NCBI RefSeq assembly: GCF_021568315.1
Contig: NZ_JAKGSI010000002.1
Span: 186,001 to 250,000 of the forward strand
Length of the DNA: 64,000 nucleotides
From: Corynebacterium uropygiale
GTDB taxonomy: Bacteria; Actinomycetota; Actinomycetes; Mycobacteriales; Mycobacteriaceae
Direction of reading: 5' to 3'
Within the stretch, counting starts at the first letter, position 1. Each line of letters starts with the position of its first letter. A program made the translations under genes and the position numbers. This document shows, one piece after another, positions 18,262 through 28,426 of the stretch. Under the pieces are notes generated by a model that ran no database searches, was not told the DNA's origin, and saw nothing but the letters and a program-made list of their open reading frames with translations.

Positions 18262-19322
18262 GCTTTGCCTCCAGCGTTGGAGTTGGGGTCGAGGGCGTCG
18301 CGAAGGCCGTCGGCAATGAAGGCCATGGACACCGTGAGGAGGGTGAGAATGCCAGCGGGGAACCAGAACATCCACGGCGCGGACTCAAGCTGTCCGGCGC
18401 CCTGGGACAGGAGGGTGCCCAGCGAGACGTCGGGGAGCTTGACGCCCAGTCCCAGGAAGGACAGGCCGGTCTCCGACATCACGGTGCTCACCACGCTGAG
18501 AGCCAGCTGGATGACCAGCAGGGAACCGATGTTGGGGACGATGTGCCGGACAATCGTGCGGGGGCGGGAGACACCCATGTACTTGGCGGCACGGACATAG
18601 TCATTCTCGCGGACGGAGAGGGCGAGGGACCAGATGACGCGCGCCGGGTAGAACCAGCCAAAGGCGATGAGGACCACGGTGAGGAGCTTCCAGTCACCGC
18701 CCGAATCCGCCACGAGGAGGGCGATGATGAGGAAGGTCGGGATAGCGAGGAGGAAGTGAATGATCGTGAGAATGACCTTCTCGACGGCCCCTCTATAGAG
18801 AGCCGCCGCGGATCCGATCACCGCGGACAGGAAGGTCACGCAGGCGGAGACGAGGACCGCGATGATGAGGGATCGGCCGAGACCGTGCGTGGCCTGGGCA
18901 AAGAGGTCATTGCCGGACTCCGAGGTGCCGAACCAGTGATCAGGGCCGGGTGGATCGGAGAGGGCGAGGAAGTCGGCCTCGTAGTAGGTCCAGTGGGTGG
19001 CGTACGGGCCGATGAGGGCCAGGAGGATAAGAAGGACGAAAATGACGAGCCCTGCCACCGCAAACTTGTTGCGAAGGAAGCGACGCCGATAGAGCGTCAT
19101 GCGGCTCATGTGCTTCTTGCCGGGCTTGCGCTCCCGATAGGGGGAGGGGGAACTGGTGATCCCCGCCTCCGCGGGATAGGCCACCGACGTCTGGGAGCTG
19201 GTTTGCGAGGCCGTCGTGAGGTCGGCATTGGGGATCGCGCCGCCGCCGAGGGCGTCGTCGGAAGCAGATCGGCCGAGGTCAGTGCGGTGGACGCTCGCGC
19301 GGTTCTTTCCAGTGTCGCTCAT
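18258..19322 (-). CDS. oppC: Peptide ABC transporter permease OppC
   Basis: A 354-residue permease with a polar N-terminal extension of about 85 residues before the first membrane helix (NKFAVAGLVIFVLLILLALIG), unlike the shorter enteric proteins. Five further helices and the EAA-type coupling loop (YVRAAKYMGVSRPRTIVRHIVPN) follow. The LGTSESGNDLF-like segment (GTSESGNDLFAQ) is typical of OppC/DppC. The start ATG lies two bases after the oppB stop. Confidence 0.89.
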   Translation of the reverse strand: MSDTGKNRASVHRTDLGRSASDDALGGGAIPNADLTTASQTSSQTSVAYPAEAGITSSPSPYRERKPGKKHMSRMTLYRRRFLRNKFAVAGLVIFVLLILLALIGPYATHWTYYEADFLALSDPPGPDHWFGTSESGNDLFAQATHGLGRSLIIAVLVSACVTFLSAVIGSAAALYRGAVEKVILTIIHFLLAIPTFLIIALLVADSGGDWKLLTVVLIAFGWFYPARVIWSLALSVRENDYVRAAKYMGVSRPRTIVRHIVPNIGSLLVIQLALSVVSTVMSETGLSFLGLGVKLPDVSLGTLLSQGAGQLESAPWMFWFPAGILTLLTVSMAFIADGLRDALDPNSNAGGKA

Positions 19323-19324
19323 GA

Positions 19325-20308
19325 TTAGTTCACCCTCACGCGTGGATCGACGATGACGACGGTGATGTCCGCCAGAATGGCGGAGATCGCGGTGGTAAAA
19401 GCACCGAAGGCGGCGACGGCCACCGTGCCGTGAATATCATTGCGGCTCAGTGCTTGGAGGAAGTAGTCACCCATGCCGCGCCAGGCGAAGATCTTCTCCG
19501 TCATGATGGCGCCGGTGAAGATGCCGGGGATGGAGAACGCGACGGAGGTCGCCACGGGGATGATCGACGTGCGCAGGGCGTGCTTCCGGATGGCCTGCCG
19601 CCGGGTGAGGCCCTTGGCTCGGGCGGTCCGCACGTAGTCGGCGCCGAGGTTGTCGAGCAGCAGCGTGCGCTGCATCATGTGATACCCGGCGTAGCTGACG
19701 ATGAGCAGGGAGATCGTCGGGAGCGCGAGGTGCTGGGCAATGTCGATGAGCTTCGGGAAGAACCCGGTGACGTCCGGGTTGGAGGCCCCGGTGACGTAGA
19801 AGATGCGGGTTCCCGCGGCCTTATTGATCCACAGGGCCACGGCAACAACGCCGAGAGAGGCGACGACGACGTGAAGGTTCATCGTGATGATGGAGGTGAA
19901 CTGCCACGCCCGGTCCCCGAGCTTGTACTGATTGGACGCGGTATAAATGCCGATCGCGACGCCGATGATGACGGAGAGGATCGTCGCGAGAAGGAGGAGC
20001 TGGGCGGACACCCAAATGCGGTGAGAGATCTGTGCATTCACCGGGTCTCCGAGGGGAGAGGTGCCCCAGTTCCAGTGGAACAAAATGTTGCTCAACCATG
20101 TCCACCAGCGCTGGAGGAGCGGGGTGGTGTCCGAGAGGTTGAGCGGTTCGAGGATGGCCGTCACCTGATCCTCAGGGATGGGCGGCCTTCGCCCGACGTA
20201 ATTCGAACGAGGGTCAAGGAACAGCGAGGCCAGGAAGTACGCGATGTTGGTGGCGAGGAAGATCACCACCAGCCAGCTCACGGTCTTCTTCACGAGGTAC
20301 TTGAACAT
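19325..20308 (-). CDS. oppB: Peptide ABC transporter permease OppB
   Basis: A permease of 327 residues from ATG 20308, with an N-terminal helix beginning FKYLVKKTVSWLVVIFLATN, a periplasmic loop, and five more helices. The coupling loop DYVRTARAKGLTRRQAIRKHALR is the OppB type. A TTG 12 codons upstream is in frame but adds an unconserved stretch and has no ribosome binding site, so I prefer ATG. First gene of the opp operon, divergent from galM. Confidence 0.87.
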   Translation of the reverse strand: MFKYLVKKTVSWLVVIFLATNIAYFLASLFLDPRSNYVGRRPPIPEDQVTAILEPLNLSDTTPLLQRWWTWLSNILFHWNWGTSPLGDPVNAQISHRIWVSAQLLLLATILSVIIGVAIGIYTASNQYKLGDRAWQFTSIITMNLHVVVASLGVVAVALWINKAAGTRIFYVTGASNPDVTGFFPKLIDIAQHLALPTISLLIVSYAGYHMMQRTLLLDNLGADYVRTARAKGLTRRQAIRKHALRTSIIPVATSVAFSIPGIFTGAIMTEKIFAWRGMGDYFLQALSRNDIHGTVAVAAFGAFTTAISAILADITVVIVDPRVRVN

Positions 20309-20425
20309 GTCGGTCTTGAGGTCCTGTCGAGGGTGAGGGAGCAATCACGTGAGGGGCCGTGTGACCGCAAACACTGTGATGAGAAGGAATCGTAGCCTTA
20401 AAGTAGCCTCAATGTCGAATAGGGG

Positions 20426-20480
20426 AGTCCCATGAGTCCGTGGCGTCTTTTGTCACATTTCTTGGTCCTGCAATGGGACT
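20426..20480. repeat. Spaced inverted repeat in the oppB-galM divergent region
   Basis: AGTCCCAT (20426-20433) is repeated inverted as ATGGGACT (20473-20480), 39 bases apart. The right arm touches TACCCT (20480-20485), a candidate -10 for galM. It could be a pair of operator half-sites or chance. Confidence 0.3.
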
Positions 20481-20521
20481 ACCCTGGAGGTGTTGTGTGA
20501 AGTTTTCCTGAGAGGGGAAAT

Positions 20522-21463
20522 ATGTCCACCTATCTCGACATTCAGTCCGGCCACTACCGGTGCGAGGTCAGCCCCTTCGGCGGAGGCCTGGCATCGCTGA
20601 CGTTCCAGGGGGAGAACCTCGTTGCTCCCTATGGGGACCACGGGTTCCCGCCACTGAGCGCCCAGACCCTCCTGGCGCCGTGGCCTAATCGCACCGCCGA
20701 CGGGGTCTTCGCCCACGAGGGCATCATTCATCGACTGGACATCACGGAGCCGGGCAGGATGACCGCCATCCACGGCTTTGTGGCCAGCGAGGAGTGGGAG
20801 GTCCTCGACCACGGAGAAACCTCCGTTCGCCTGGGGCTTCGCTTCCCGGGGCAGCCCGGCTGGCCCTGGCCTATGCGCTACGAGGTGACGTGGAGCGTCG
20901 AGGAGGACGCGGGCCTGAGCGGCGTCGTCACCATCGCTCTCGAGGACGCCGCCGAATCCTCCTGCCCGCTGGGCTTCGGGTGGCACCCCTACCTCGTGGC
21001 GCGGGGTGCGCACGTCGATGAGTGCACCCTCACCGTTCCCGTCTCGACGTCCCTCCCGCTCGATCCGCAGCGCAATCTTCCGGCTGGCCCGGAGAGCCCC
21101 ATTGAGGGGGCTGTCGCCGGGCTTGCGTCAGGCGTGCCGCTGCGTGGCGTGTGGCTGGATCATTGCTTTGGTGGTGTGGAAAGCCCAGGTGAGGGCATGA
21201 TTCGGGCACGGCTTCTCGACGACGGCGGCCGCGGCGTGGAACTCCTGGCGGATGCACGTACCCGCTGGTTCCAGATCTTCACCGCGGATCCTGCCCGACG
21301 CGAGGGGTACCCCGGATTGGGGAGGGCCCTCGCCGTGGAGCCGATGACATGTCCGCCCAACGCCCTGCGCTCCGGGCGGGATCTCCTCACTCTGAATCCG
21401 GGTGAGGAATTCTCCTTCCACCTGGGCATTCGGGCTATCGGTCCGGACCTTCCCGAGGCCTAG
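20522..21463 (+). CDS. galM: Aldose 1-epimerase family protein (galactose mutarotase)
   Basis: A 313-residue GalM-type mutarotase that interconverts alpha and beta anomers, here probably of galactose, before GalK acts. Conserved points are the APWPNR arginine block near residue 58, IHGF near 83, the catalytic His in LGFGWHPYL near residue 155, and the catalytic Glu in AVEPMTCPPNA near residue 280. GAGAGGGGAA precedes the ATG. It is the first gene of the galactose cassette, 154 bases before the symporter, which has its own promoter signal. Confidence 0.88.
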   Translation: MSTYLDIQSGHYRCEVSPFGGGLASLTFQGENLVAPYGDHGFPPLSAQTLLAPWPNRTADGVFAHEGIIHRLDITEPGRMTAIHGFVASEEWEVLDHGETSVRLGLRFPGQPGWPWPMRYEVTWSVEEDAGLSGVVTIALEDAAESSCPLGFGWHPYLVARGAHVDECTLTVPVSTSLPLDPQRNLPAGPESPIEGAVAGLASGVPLRGVWLDHCFGGVESPGEGMIRARLLDDGGRGVELLADARTRWFQIFTADPARREGYPGLGRALAVEPMTCPPNALRSGRDLLTLNPGEEFSFHLGIRAIGPDLPEA

Positions 21464-21566
21464 TCGGCGCCCGTGCCTGATGAAAAGCTGTGAGAAAAAT
21501 TAAATAGTGACCCACGTCCCTTTCGAGAGGTACGACGTCTGGCGTATACCGAAGGGGAAGACATCT

Positions 21567-21580
21567 GTGCTGTATAGCAC
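21567..21580. promoter_or_regulatory. Palindrome upstream of the symporter gene
   Basis: GTGCT (21567-21571) and AGCAC (21576-21580) form a perfect palindromic pair around GTAT, directly followed by TTTTAT. It lies 20 bases before the candidate -10 TAGAAT (21601-21606). It may be an operator overlapping the -35, or a short terminator after galM. Confidence 0.4.
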
Positions 21581-21600
21581 TTTTATCTAGTTTCGTGACA

Positions 21601-21606
21601 TAGAAT
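21601..21606 (+). promoter_or_regulatory. Candidate -10 box for the sugar symporter operon
   Basis: TAGAAT, overlapping the ribosome binding-site region GGAG (21607-21610) of the GTG start at 21618, so the start of transcription would leave a very short or no leader. Confidence 0.4.
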
Positions 21607-21617
21607 GGAGATCTGCC

Positions 21618-23279
21618 GTGATTCTGGCGGCTGGAGCCCCAAGGCTCGATGCAACGGTGATGGACTATGCCATCGTTGCCATCTACTTCATCTTCGTTCT
21701 GGGCATCGGATGGGCCGCGCGCTCCAAGGTGTCCAGCTCGATTGACTTCTTCCTCTCCGGGCGTTCGCTGCCCGCATGGGTGACGGGTCTGGCCTTCATC
21801 TCGGCCAACCTGGGCGCCGTGGAGATCGTCGGCCACTCGGCGAATGGTGTGACATACGGCGTGGAGACCATGCACTACTTCTGGATCGGCGCGATCCCGG
21901 CCATGGTCTTCCTCGGCATCGTGATGATGCCCTTCTACTACGGCTCGAAGGTCCGTTCCGTGCCGGAGTTCATGCTTCGACGCTTCGGCCCGGGTGCTCA
22001 CCTGGTCAATGCGATTTCCTTCGCGCTAGCGCAGCTCCTCATCGCTGGTGTGAACCTCCTGCTTCTGGCGAAGGTCGTCAACGCCCTGCTGGGCTGGTCG
22101 CTGTGGGTCACCCTCATCGTGGCCGCGGTCATCGTGCTCTCGTACATCACCCTCGGCGGCCTCAGCGCCGCGATCTACAACGAGGTGCTGCAGTTCTTCG
22201 TCATCGTCGCGGCCCTGCTGCCGCTCACCCTTATCGGCCTCCACAACGTCGGTGGCTGGGGCGGTCTGAAGACCATGGTCGCTGCGGAGAGCCACTTCCA
22301 CACCTGGCCGGGCACGGAGCTCTCCGGCTTCGATAACCCCGTGGTGTCTGTGATCGGCCTGGTCTTCGGCCTCGGCTTCGTGCTCTCCTTCGGGTACTGG
22401 ACCACGAACTTCGTCGAGGTGCAGCGTTCCATGGCTGCGGACTCCCTCTCGGCCGCCCGCCGCACCCCGATCATCGGCGCCTTCCCGAAGATGTTCATCC
22501 CGTTCCTCGTCGTCATCCCCGGCATGGTGGCGGGCGTCCTCGTGACACCGCTGAAGAGTGGGGAAGCCTCCGCGAATGACGCCATCCTCTACCTCATGCG
22601 CGACCTGCTCCCGAACGGCCTCCTCGGCATCGCGATCGCCGGCCTCCTGGCCGCCTTCATGGCCGGTATGGCGGCGAACATCTCCGCGTTCAACACGGTC
22701 TTCAGCTATGACATCTGGCAGGCCTACGTCGTGAAGAACAAGGCCGATGGCTACTACCTCAAGGTGGGCAAGATCGCCACGGTCATCGCCACCTTCATCG
22801 CTGTGTTCACGGCCCTCATCGCCCAGAACTACAGCAACATCATGGACTACCTCCAGACCCTGTTCGGCTTCTTCAACGCCCCGCTGTTCGCGACCTTCAT
22901 CCTCGGTATGTTCTGGAAGCGCATGAGCCCGACGGCCGGCTGGGTCGGCCTCATCATGGGTACTGCCTCCGCCGTTGCGTACTGGGCGGTTGCGGAGTTC
23001 GGCACCACCACGATTGGCTTCTTTAACCTTCCGGGGCAGGGCACCGCCTTCGTTGCGGCGTCGATCGCCTTCGTCGTTGACATCATCCTCTCGGTGATCG
23101 TCTCCCTCGTGACGAAGCCGAAGCCGGATCACGAGCTCGTCGGCTTCGTGAAGTCCGTGACCCCGAAGGAGCACCTCATGGACGAGGCGGAGGCGGCCCT
23201 GCCGTGGTACCGCCGCACGGTCCCGCTCGGCATTCTGTGCCTCGTCATGGTCATCATCCTCAACGTCATTTTCGCCTAA
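21618..23279 (+). CDS. Sodium:solute symporter family transporter (probable galactose importer)
   Basis: A 553-residue SSS-family (SGLT-like) transporter with about 14 membrane segments. The start of the fold (DYAIVAIYFIFVLGIGWAARSKVSSS-like, ending SIDFFLSGRSLP) and the GWYFVxQ-like region ISANLGAVEIVG are typical of the sugar branch, as is the AFMAGMAANISAFNTVFSYDIW segment. GTG 21618 has GGAG seven bases upstream. Galactose as substrate is inferred from its place between galM and galTK; the family also moves other sugars. Confidence 0.85.
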   Translation: MILAAGAPRLDATVMDYAIVAIYFIFVLGIGWAARSKVSSSIDFFLSGRSLPAWVTGLAFISANLGAVEIVGHSANGVTYGVETMHYFWIGAIPAMVFLGIVMMPFYYGSKVRSVPEFMLRRFGPGAHLVNAISFALAQLLIAGVNLLLLAKVVNALLGWSLWVTLIVAAVIVLSYITLGGLSAAIYNEVLQFFVIVAALLPLTLIGLHNVGGWGGLKTMVAAESHFHTWPGTELSGFDNPVVSVIGLVFGLGFVLSFGYWTTNFVEVQRSMAADSLSAARRTPIIGAFPKMFIPFLVVIPGMVAGVLVTPLKSGEASANDAILYLMRDLLPNGLLGIAIAGLLAAFMAGMAANISAFNTVFSYDIWQAYVVKNKADGYYLKVGKIATVIATFIAVFTALIAQNYSNIMDYLQTLFGFFNAPLFATFILGMFWKRMSPTAGWVGLIMGTASAVAYWAVAEFGTTTIGFFNLPGQGTAFVAASIAFVVDIILSVIVSLVTKPKPDHELVGFVKSVTPKEHLMDEAEAALPWYRRTVPLGILCLVMVIILNVIFA

Positions 23280-23294
23280 GGAGTCTGATTTTCG

Positions 23295-23600
23295 ATGACG
23301 ACATCGTCTACCCCCGCGCCTCGCGCTCCGAAGCGGCACTCCGCGGGCGCATTTGATATCCGCAACGTCATTGGCGCTCTGCTCGGAATCTATGGCGTGC
23401 TGCTGCTCATCGCCAGCTTCTTCCTCAACCCGGGCTATAACATTGATTCCCAGGAGCCCAAGGATGCCTCCTACAACCTGTGGGCGGGCATTGTCCTCAT
23501 CATCGTCGCGGTGATCTTCTTCGCCTGGTCGAAGATGCGTCCCATCGTCGTCGATGAGGAGGAACTGGCCGCCGCGTCCTCGGAAGGGAAGAAGAACTAA
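23295..23600 (+). CDS. Small two-helix membrane protein in the galactose cassette
   Basis: A 101-residue protein that I do not recognise. It has a polar basic N-terminus (about 20 residues), a first hydrophobic segment at about 24-44, a short loop with PGYNID, a second hydrophobic segment at about 62-79, and an acidic tail. It begins 15 bases after the symporter stop, and its TAA overlaps the galT ATG by one base (TAATG), so it is tightly coupled to both. Some SSS transporters have small membrane partners; that role is a guess based on position and topology. Confidence 0.75.
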   Translation: MTTSSTPAPRAPKRHSAGAFDIRNVIGALLGIYGVLLLIASFFLNPGYNIDSQEPKDASYNLWAGIVLIIVAVIFFAWSKMRPIVVDEEELAAASSEGKKN

Positions 23601-24729
23601 TGTCCCACCCCGTGCGGGTCACCAGAACTCACCTCGCGGATGGTCGCGAGCTGCTCTACTTCGATGATGAGGAGCCTTTCCTCTCGGGGGAGAGCACCCG
23701 GACCCTCGAGGATCCTCGGGATCTTCCCACGGCACACACCCAGTCGGAGATGCGCCGTGATCCCCTCACCGGGGAGTGGAACGTCTATGCCGCGCACCGC
23801 ATGAATCGGACGTTCATGCCCCCGGCGAATGAGAATCCGCTCGCGCCCTCCAAGCCCGGTGAGCTGCCGACGGAAATCCCGGCGGACGACTACAACGTGG
23901 TCGTCTTCGAGAATCGTTTCCCCTCCCTCTCCCTTCACATGGAGGAGGGGGCGGAGGCCCTCGACAGTGGGCTTCCCGAGCTCTATCCCCAGGAGCCGGC
24001 GCGCGGCCGCTGCGAGGTCGTGTGCTTCACCCCGGAAGTGAGCCACTCCTTCCGCGACCTCAGCCCCCACCGCGTGCGCACCGTCATTGAGGTGTGGGCG
24101 CACCGCACGGCGGAGCTCTCCGCTATCGAGGGGATCCGGCTGGTCTTTCCCTTCGAAAACCGCGGCGAGGAAATCGGCGTCACCCTCCAACACCCGCACG
24201 GCCAGATTTATAGCTACCCGTACGTACCGACGCGCGCCCAGTCCATCCTCACCCAGTCGCAGGCGCATCGGTCTCAGACCGGGCGCGACCTCTTTGAGGA
24301 CATCCTCCAGGCTGAGCAGGAGGACGGGCGCCGCATCATCCGCCGGGGAGAGCACTTCCTGGTCTTCGTTCCGGCTGCGGCGAAGTGGCCGGTGGAGGCC
24401 ATGATTATGCCGCTGCGCGATGTGAAGGACTTCGCTGACCTCACCGAGGAGGAGAAGGACGAACTGGCCGTCCTCTACCTCGACCTTCTGCGGAGGATCG
24501 ATCAGTTCTTCGAGGGCGTGGAGAAGACCCCGTATATCAGCGCATGGAACCAGGCCGTTGTGGGGGAGGGGCGTGAGTTCGGCCGCTTCCATCTGCAGCT
24601 CTTCTCCCTCATGCGCTCGCCGGGTCGCATGAAGTTCCTCGCAGGCTCGGAGTCCGGGCAGTCGGCGTGGATCTCGGATACCACGCCCGAGCGCATCGCC
24701 CAGCGTTTCCAGGAGATTGGAGAGCAAGC

Positions 24730-24733
<4 letters not shown>
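23600..24733 (+). CDS. galT: Galactose-1-phosphate uridylyltransferase
   Basis: GalT exchanges UMP between UDP-glucose and galactose-1-phosphate in the Leloir pathway. The 377-residue product has the N-terminal RRDPLTGEW motif near residue 52, FENRFPSL near 102, and the catalytic HPHGQIY motif near residue 199, where the second His is uridylylated. The C-terminal half carries FGRFHLQL, also conserved. The usual zinc-binding Cys pair of the enteric enzyme is not evident. ATG 23600 overlaps the preceding stop. Confidence 0.94.
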
Positions 24734-26756
<2,023 letters not shown>

Positions 26757-26759
26757 ACG

Positions 26760-27467
26760 ATGGTCAGTATCCGCAGTCTGGAGGTCCAGCTCATCGGGGT
26801 GACGCAGTTCCGTGCCCCGCAGGGCTGCGCCTGGGAGGCGGGGAAGGTTTCCGGGCCCGAGGCGCTCGTGGAGTTCGCCAGCAGGGTTCACGACGCCACA
26901 CTCAGCGCCCCCGCGTCCATGGATCATGCCTCCTACCTGCGGACTGTCATTGAGGTCGGCAGGACCCGGCTCCTCGAGCATTCCTCCGCTACGCTCTATG
27001 TGCGCGGCGTCTCACGGCGGGTGGTCGATGATCTTCGATCCGTCGCGGATCTTGAGCTCACGGAGATGCGCCACGGGGAGTGGGAGAAGGAGCCGGTCAT
27101 TGCGCTCTCGCGGGAGCTCGCGGGGAAGGCTGAGCTGCGGAGGATCGTCGAGAGCCTTGTGGAAGACACCCGATTCATGGCCGAGGAGCTGGGGGAGGTC
27201 CTGGCCGAGGAGCTCTCCGCGGAGACCAACCGCGTGCTCCGGGATCAGCGGGTGCGCGCGATGATCCGCACCGTCGCCCCGCAGTGTCTCGAGGTTCCCG
27301 TGGTGGCGACGGGCAGCATGGCGCAGTGGCGTCGATTCATTGAGACGTGCGCCCACTTGCCCGCCGATCCTGAGTTGGGCGACCTCGCCCGATCCTGTCT
27401 TCGTGTGCTCGCCGAGGAGAGCCCGGCGCTCTGGGCAGATGTGAGCCTCAACTGGCCGGAGACCTGA
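26760..27467 (+). CDS. Degenerate ThyX-like protein, catalytic signature lost
   Basis: This 235-residue protein sits three bases after dapB, where corynebacteria such as C. glutamicum carry thyX (flavin-dependent thymidylate synthase, order dapB-thyX-dapA). The flanking scaffold is recognisable: SLEVQLIG at the start, [10 protein letters not shown] near 58, [16 protein letters not shown] at 71-86, RTVAPQ near 170 and the VVATGS..WRRFI block near 181-194. The defining RHR-x7-S motif is gone: S94-V95-A96 stand where RHR is expected and no SQR follows. The TGN Asn is Ser186 and the WRH His is Arg192. The frame is intact over the full length. It is most likely an inactive relic or a repurposed protein, with thymidylate made elsewhere. 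Confidence refers to the ThyX origin. Confidence 0.8.
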   Translation: MVSIRSLEVQLIGVTQFRAPQGCAWEAGKVSGPEALVEFASRVHDATLSAPASMDHASYLRTVIEVGRTRLLEHSSATLYVRGVSRRVVDDLRSVADLELTEMRHGEWEKEPVIALSRELAGKAELRRIVESLVEDTRFMAEELGEVLAEELSAETNRVLRDQRVRAMIRTVAPQCLEVPVVATGSMAQWRRFIETCAHLPADPELGDLARSCLRVLAEESPALWADVSLNWPET

Positions 27468-27514
27468 GGGGTCGGTGCCCCATTCTGCCGATTGAGCGGG
27501 TACTCTGTGAGAAC

Positions 27515-28426
27515 ATGAGCACAGGTTTGACATCGGAGAACGGAATCGACACCTTCGGTACCGTCTGCGTGGCCATGGTCACGCCCTTCGATCGGGACGG
27601 TGAGTTGGATCTCGCTGCCGGTCGGCGTCTGGCGGCCCACCTTGTCGACAACGGCTGTGACTCTCTGGTTCTCGGCGGAACCACGGGGGAGTCACCGACG
27701 ACGAGCAAGGCCGAGAAGTGCGCACTGATCGCAGCCGTCATGGATGAGGTGGGGGACCGTGCTCGCGTGATCGCCGGCGCGGGAACGAATAACACCCGTT
27801 CCTCCTGCGACCTGGCCCGGGCATCGGCAGAGGCGGGGGCCGACGCGCTCCTCGTCGTGACACCCTATTACTCCAAGCCCTGCCAGGAAGGCGTCTACCA
27901 GCACTTTCGGGCTGTCGCCCAGGCCACGGACCTCCCGATCTGTCTCTACGACATCCCCGGCCGCTCCGGTATTCCTATCGAGTCTGATACGATTCGACGG
28001 TTGGCTGAACTGCCCACCATCCAGGCTCTCAAGGATGCGAAGGGGAATATTGCTGCGGCAACTCCCCTGATTGAGGAGACCGGCCTAGCGTGGTACTCGG
28101 GAGACGATCCGCTCAACCTTCCTTGGCTGTCGGTGGGCGCCACCGGATTCATTTCGGTGATTGGCCATGCCGCTCCCTCCCAGCTTCGGGAGCTGTACGA
28201 CAGCTTTGCTCAGGGCGATCTGGTCCGTGCACGGCGTATTAATGCCACGCTGAATCCCCTGGTGCGTGCTCAGGCGCGTCTGGGCGGGGTCAGCATGGCG
28301 AAAGCAGCACTGCGTTTGCAAGGCATGGAAGTCGGAGATCCTCGGCTGCCTATTGTTCCGCCCTCGGCGGAGCAGGTGGAGGAGCTCCGGCGCGATTTGA
28401 ACAATTCTGGAGTTCTTGAAGTATGA
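27515..28426 (+). CDS. dapA: 4-hydroxy-tetrahydrodipicolinate synthase
   Basis: DapA condenses pyruvate with aspartate semialdehyde, the first committed step to lysine and diaminopimelate. The 303-residue TIM-barrel protein shows [11 protein letters not shown], the GTTGESPT motif near residue 54, the Tyr in [15 protein letters not shown], and the Schiff-base Lys in ALKDAKGN near residue 173. The ribosome binding site is weak (GAGAAC) and TACTCT (27501-27506) lies eight bases before the ATG, so it may have its own leaderless promoter in addition to readthrough from dapB. Confidence 0.96.
   Translation: MSTGLTSENGIDTFGTVCVAMVTPFDRDGELDLAAGRRLAAHLVDNGCDSLVLGGTTGESPTTSKAEKCALIAAVMDEVGDRARVIAGAGTNNTRSSCDLARASAEAGADALLVVTPYYSKPCQEGVYQHFRAVAQATDLPICLYDIPGRSGIPIESDTIRRLAELPTIQALKDAKGNIAAATPLIEETGLAWYSGDDPLNLPWLSVGATGFISVIGHAAPSQLRELYDSFAQGDLVRARRINATLNPLVRAQARLGGVSMAKAALRLQGMEVGDPRLPIVPPSAEQVEELRRDLNNSGVLEV

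Noticed and set aside
16297..18600. Long plus-strand open frame opposite the fused peptide ATPase
   Set aside because: The minus-strand protein has two full ABC domains; the opposite frame is a His/Gly/Asp-rich shadow.
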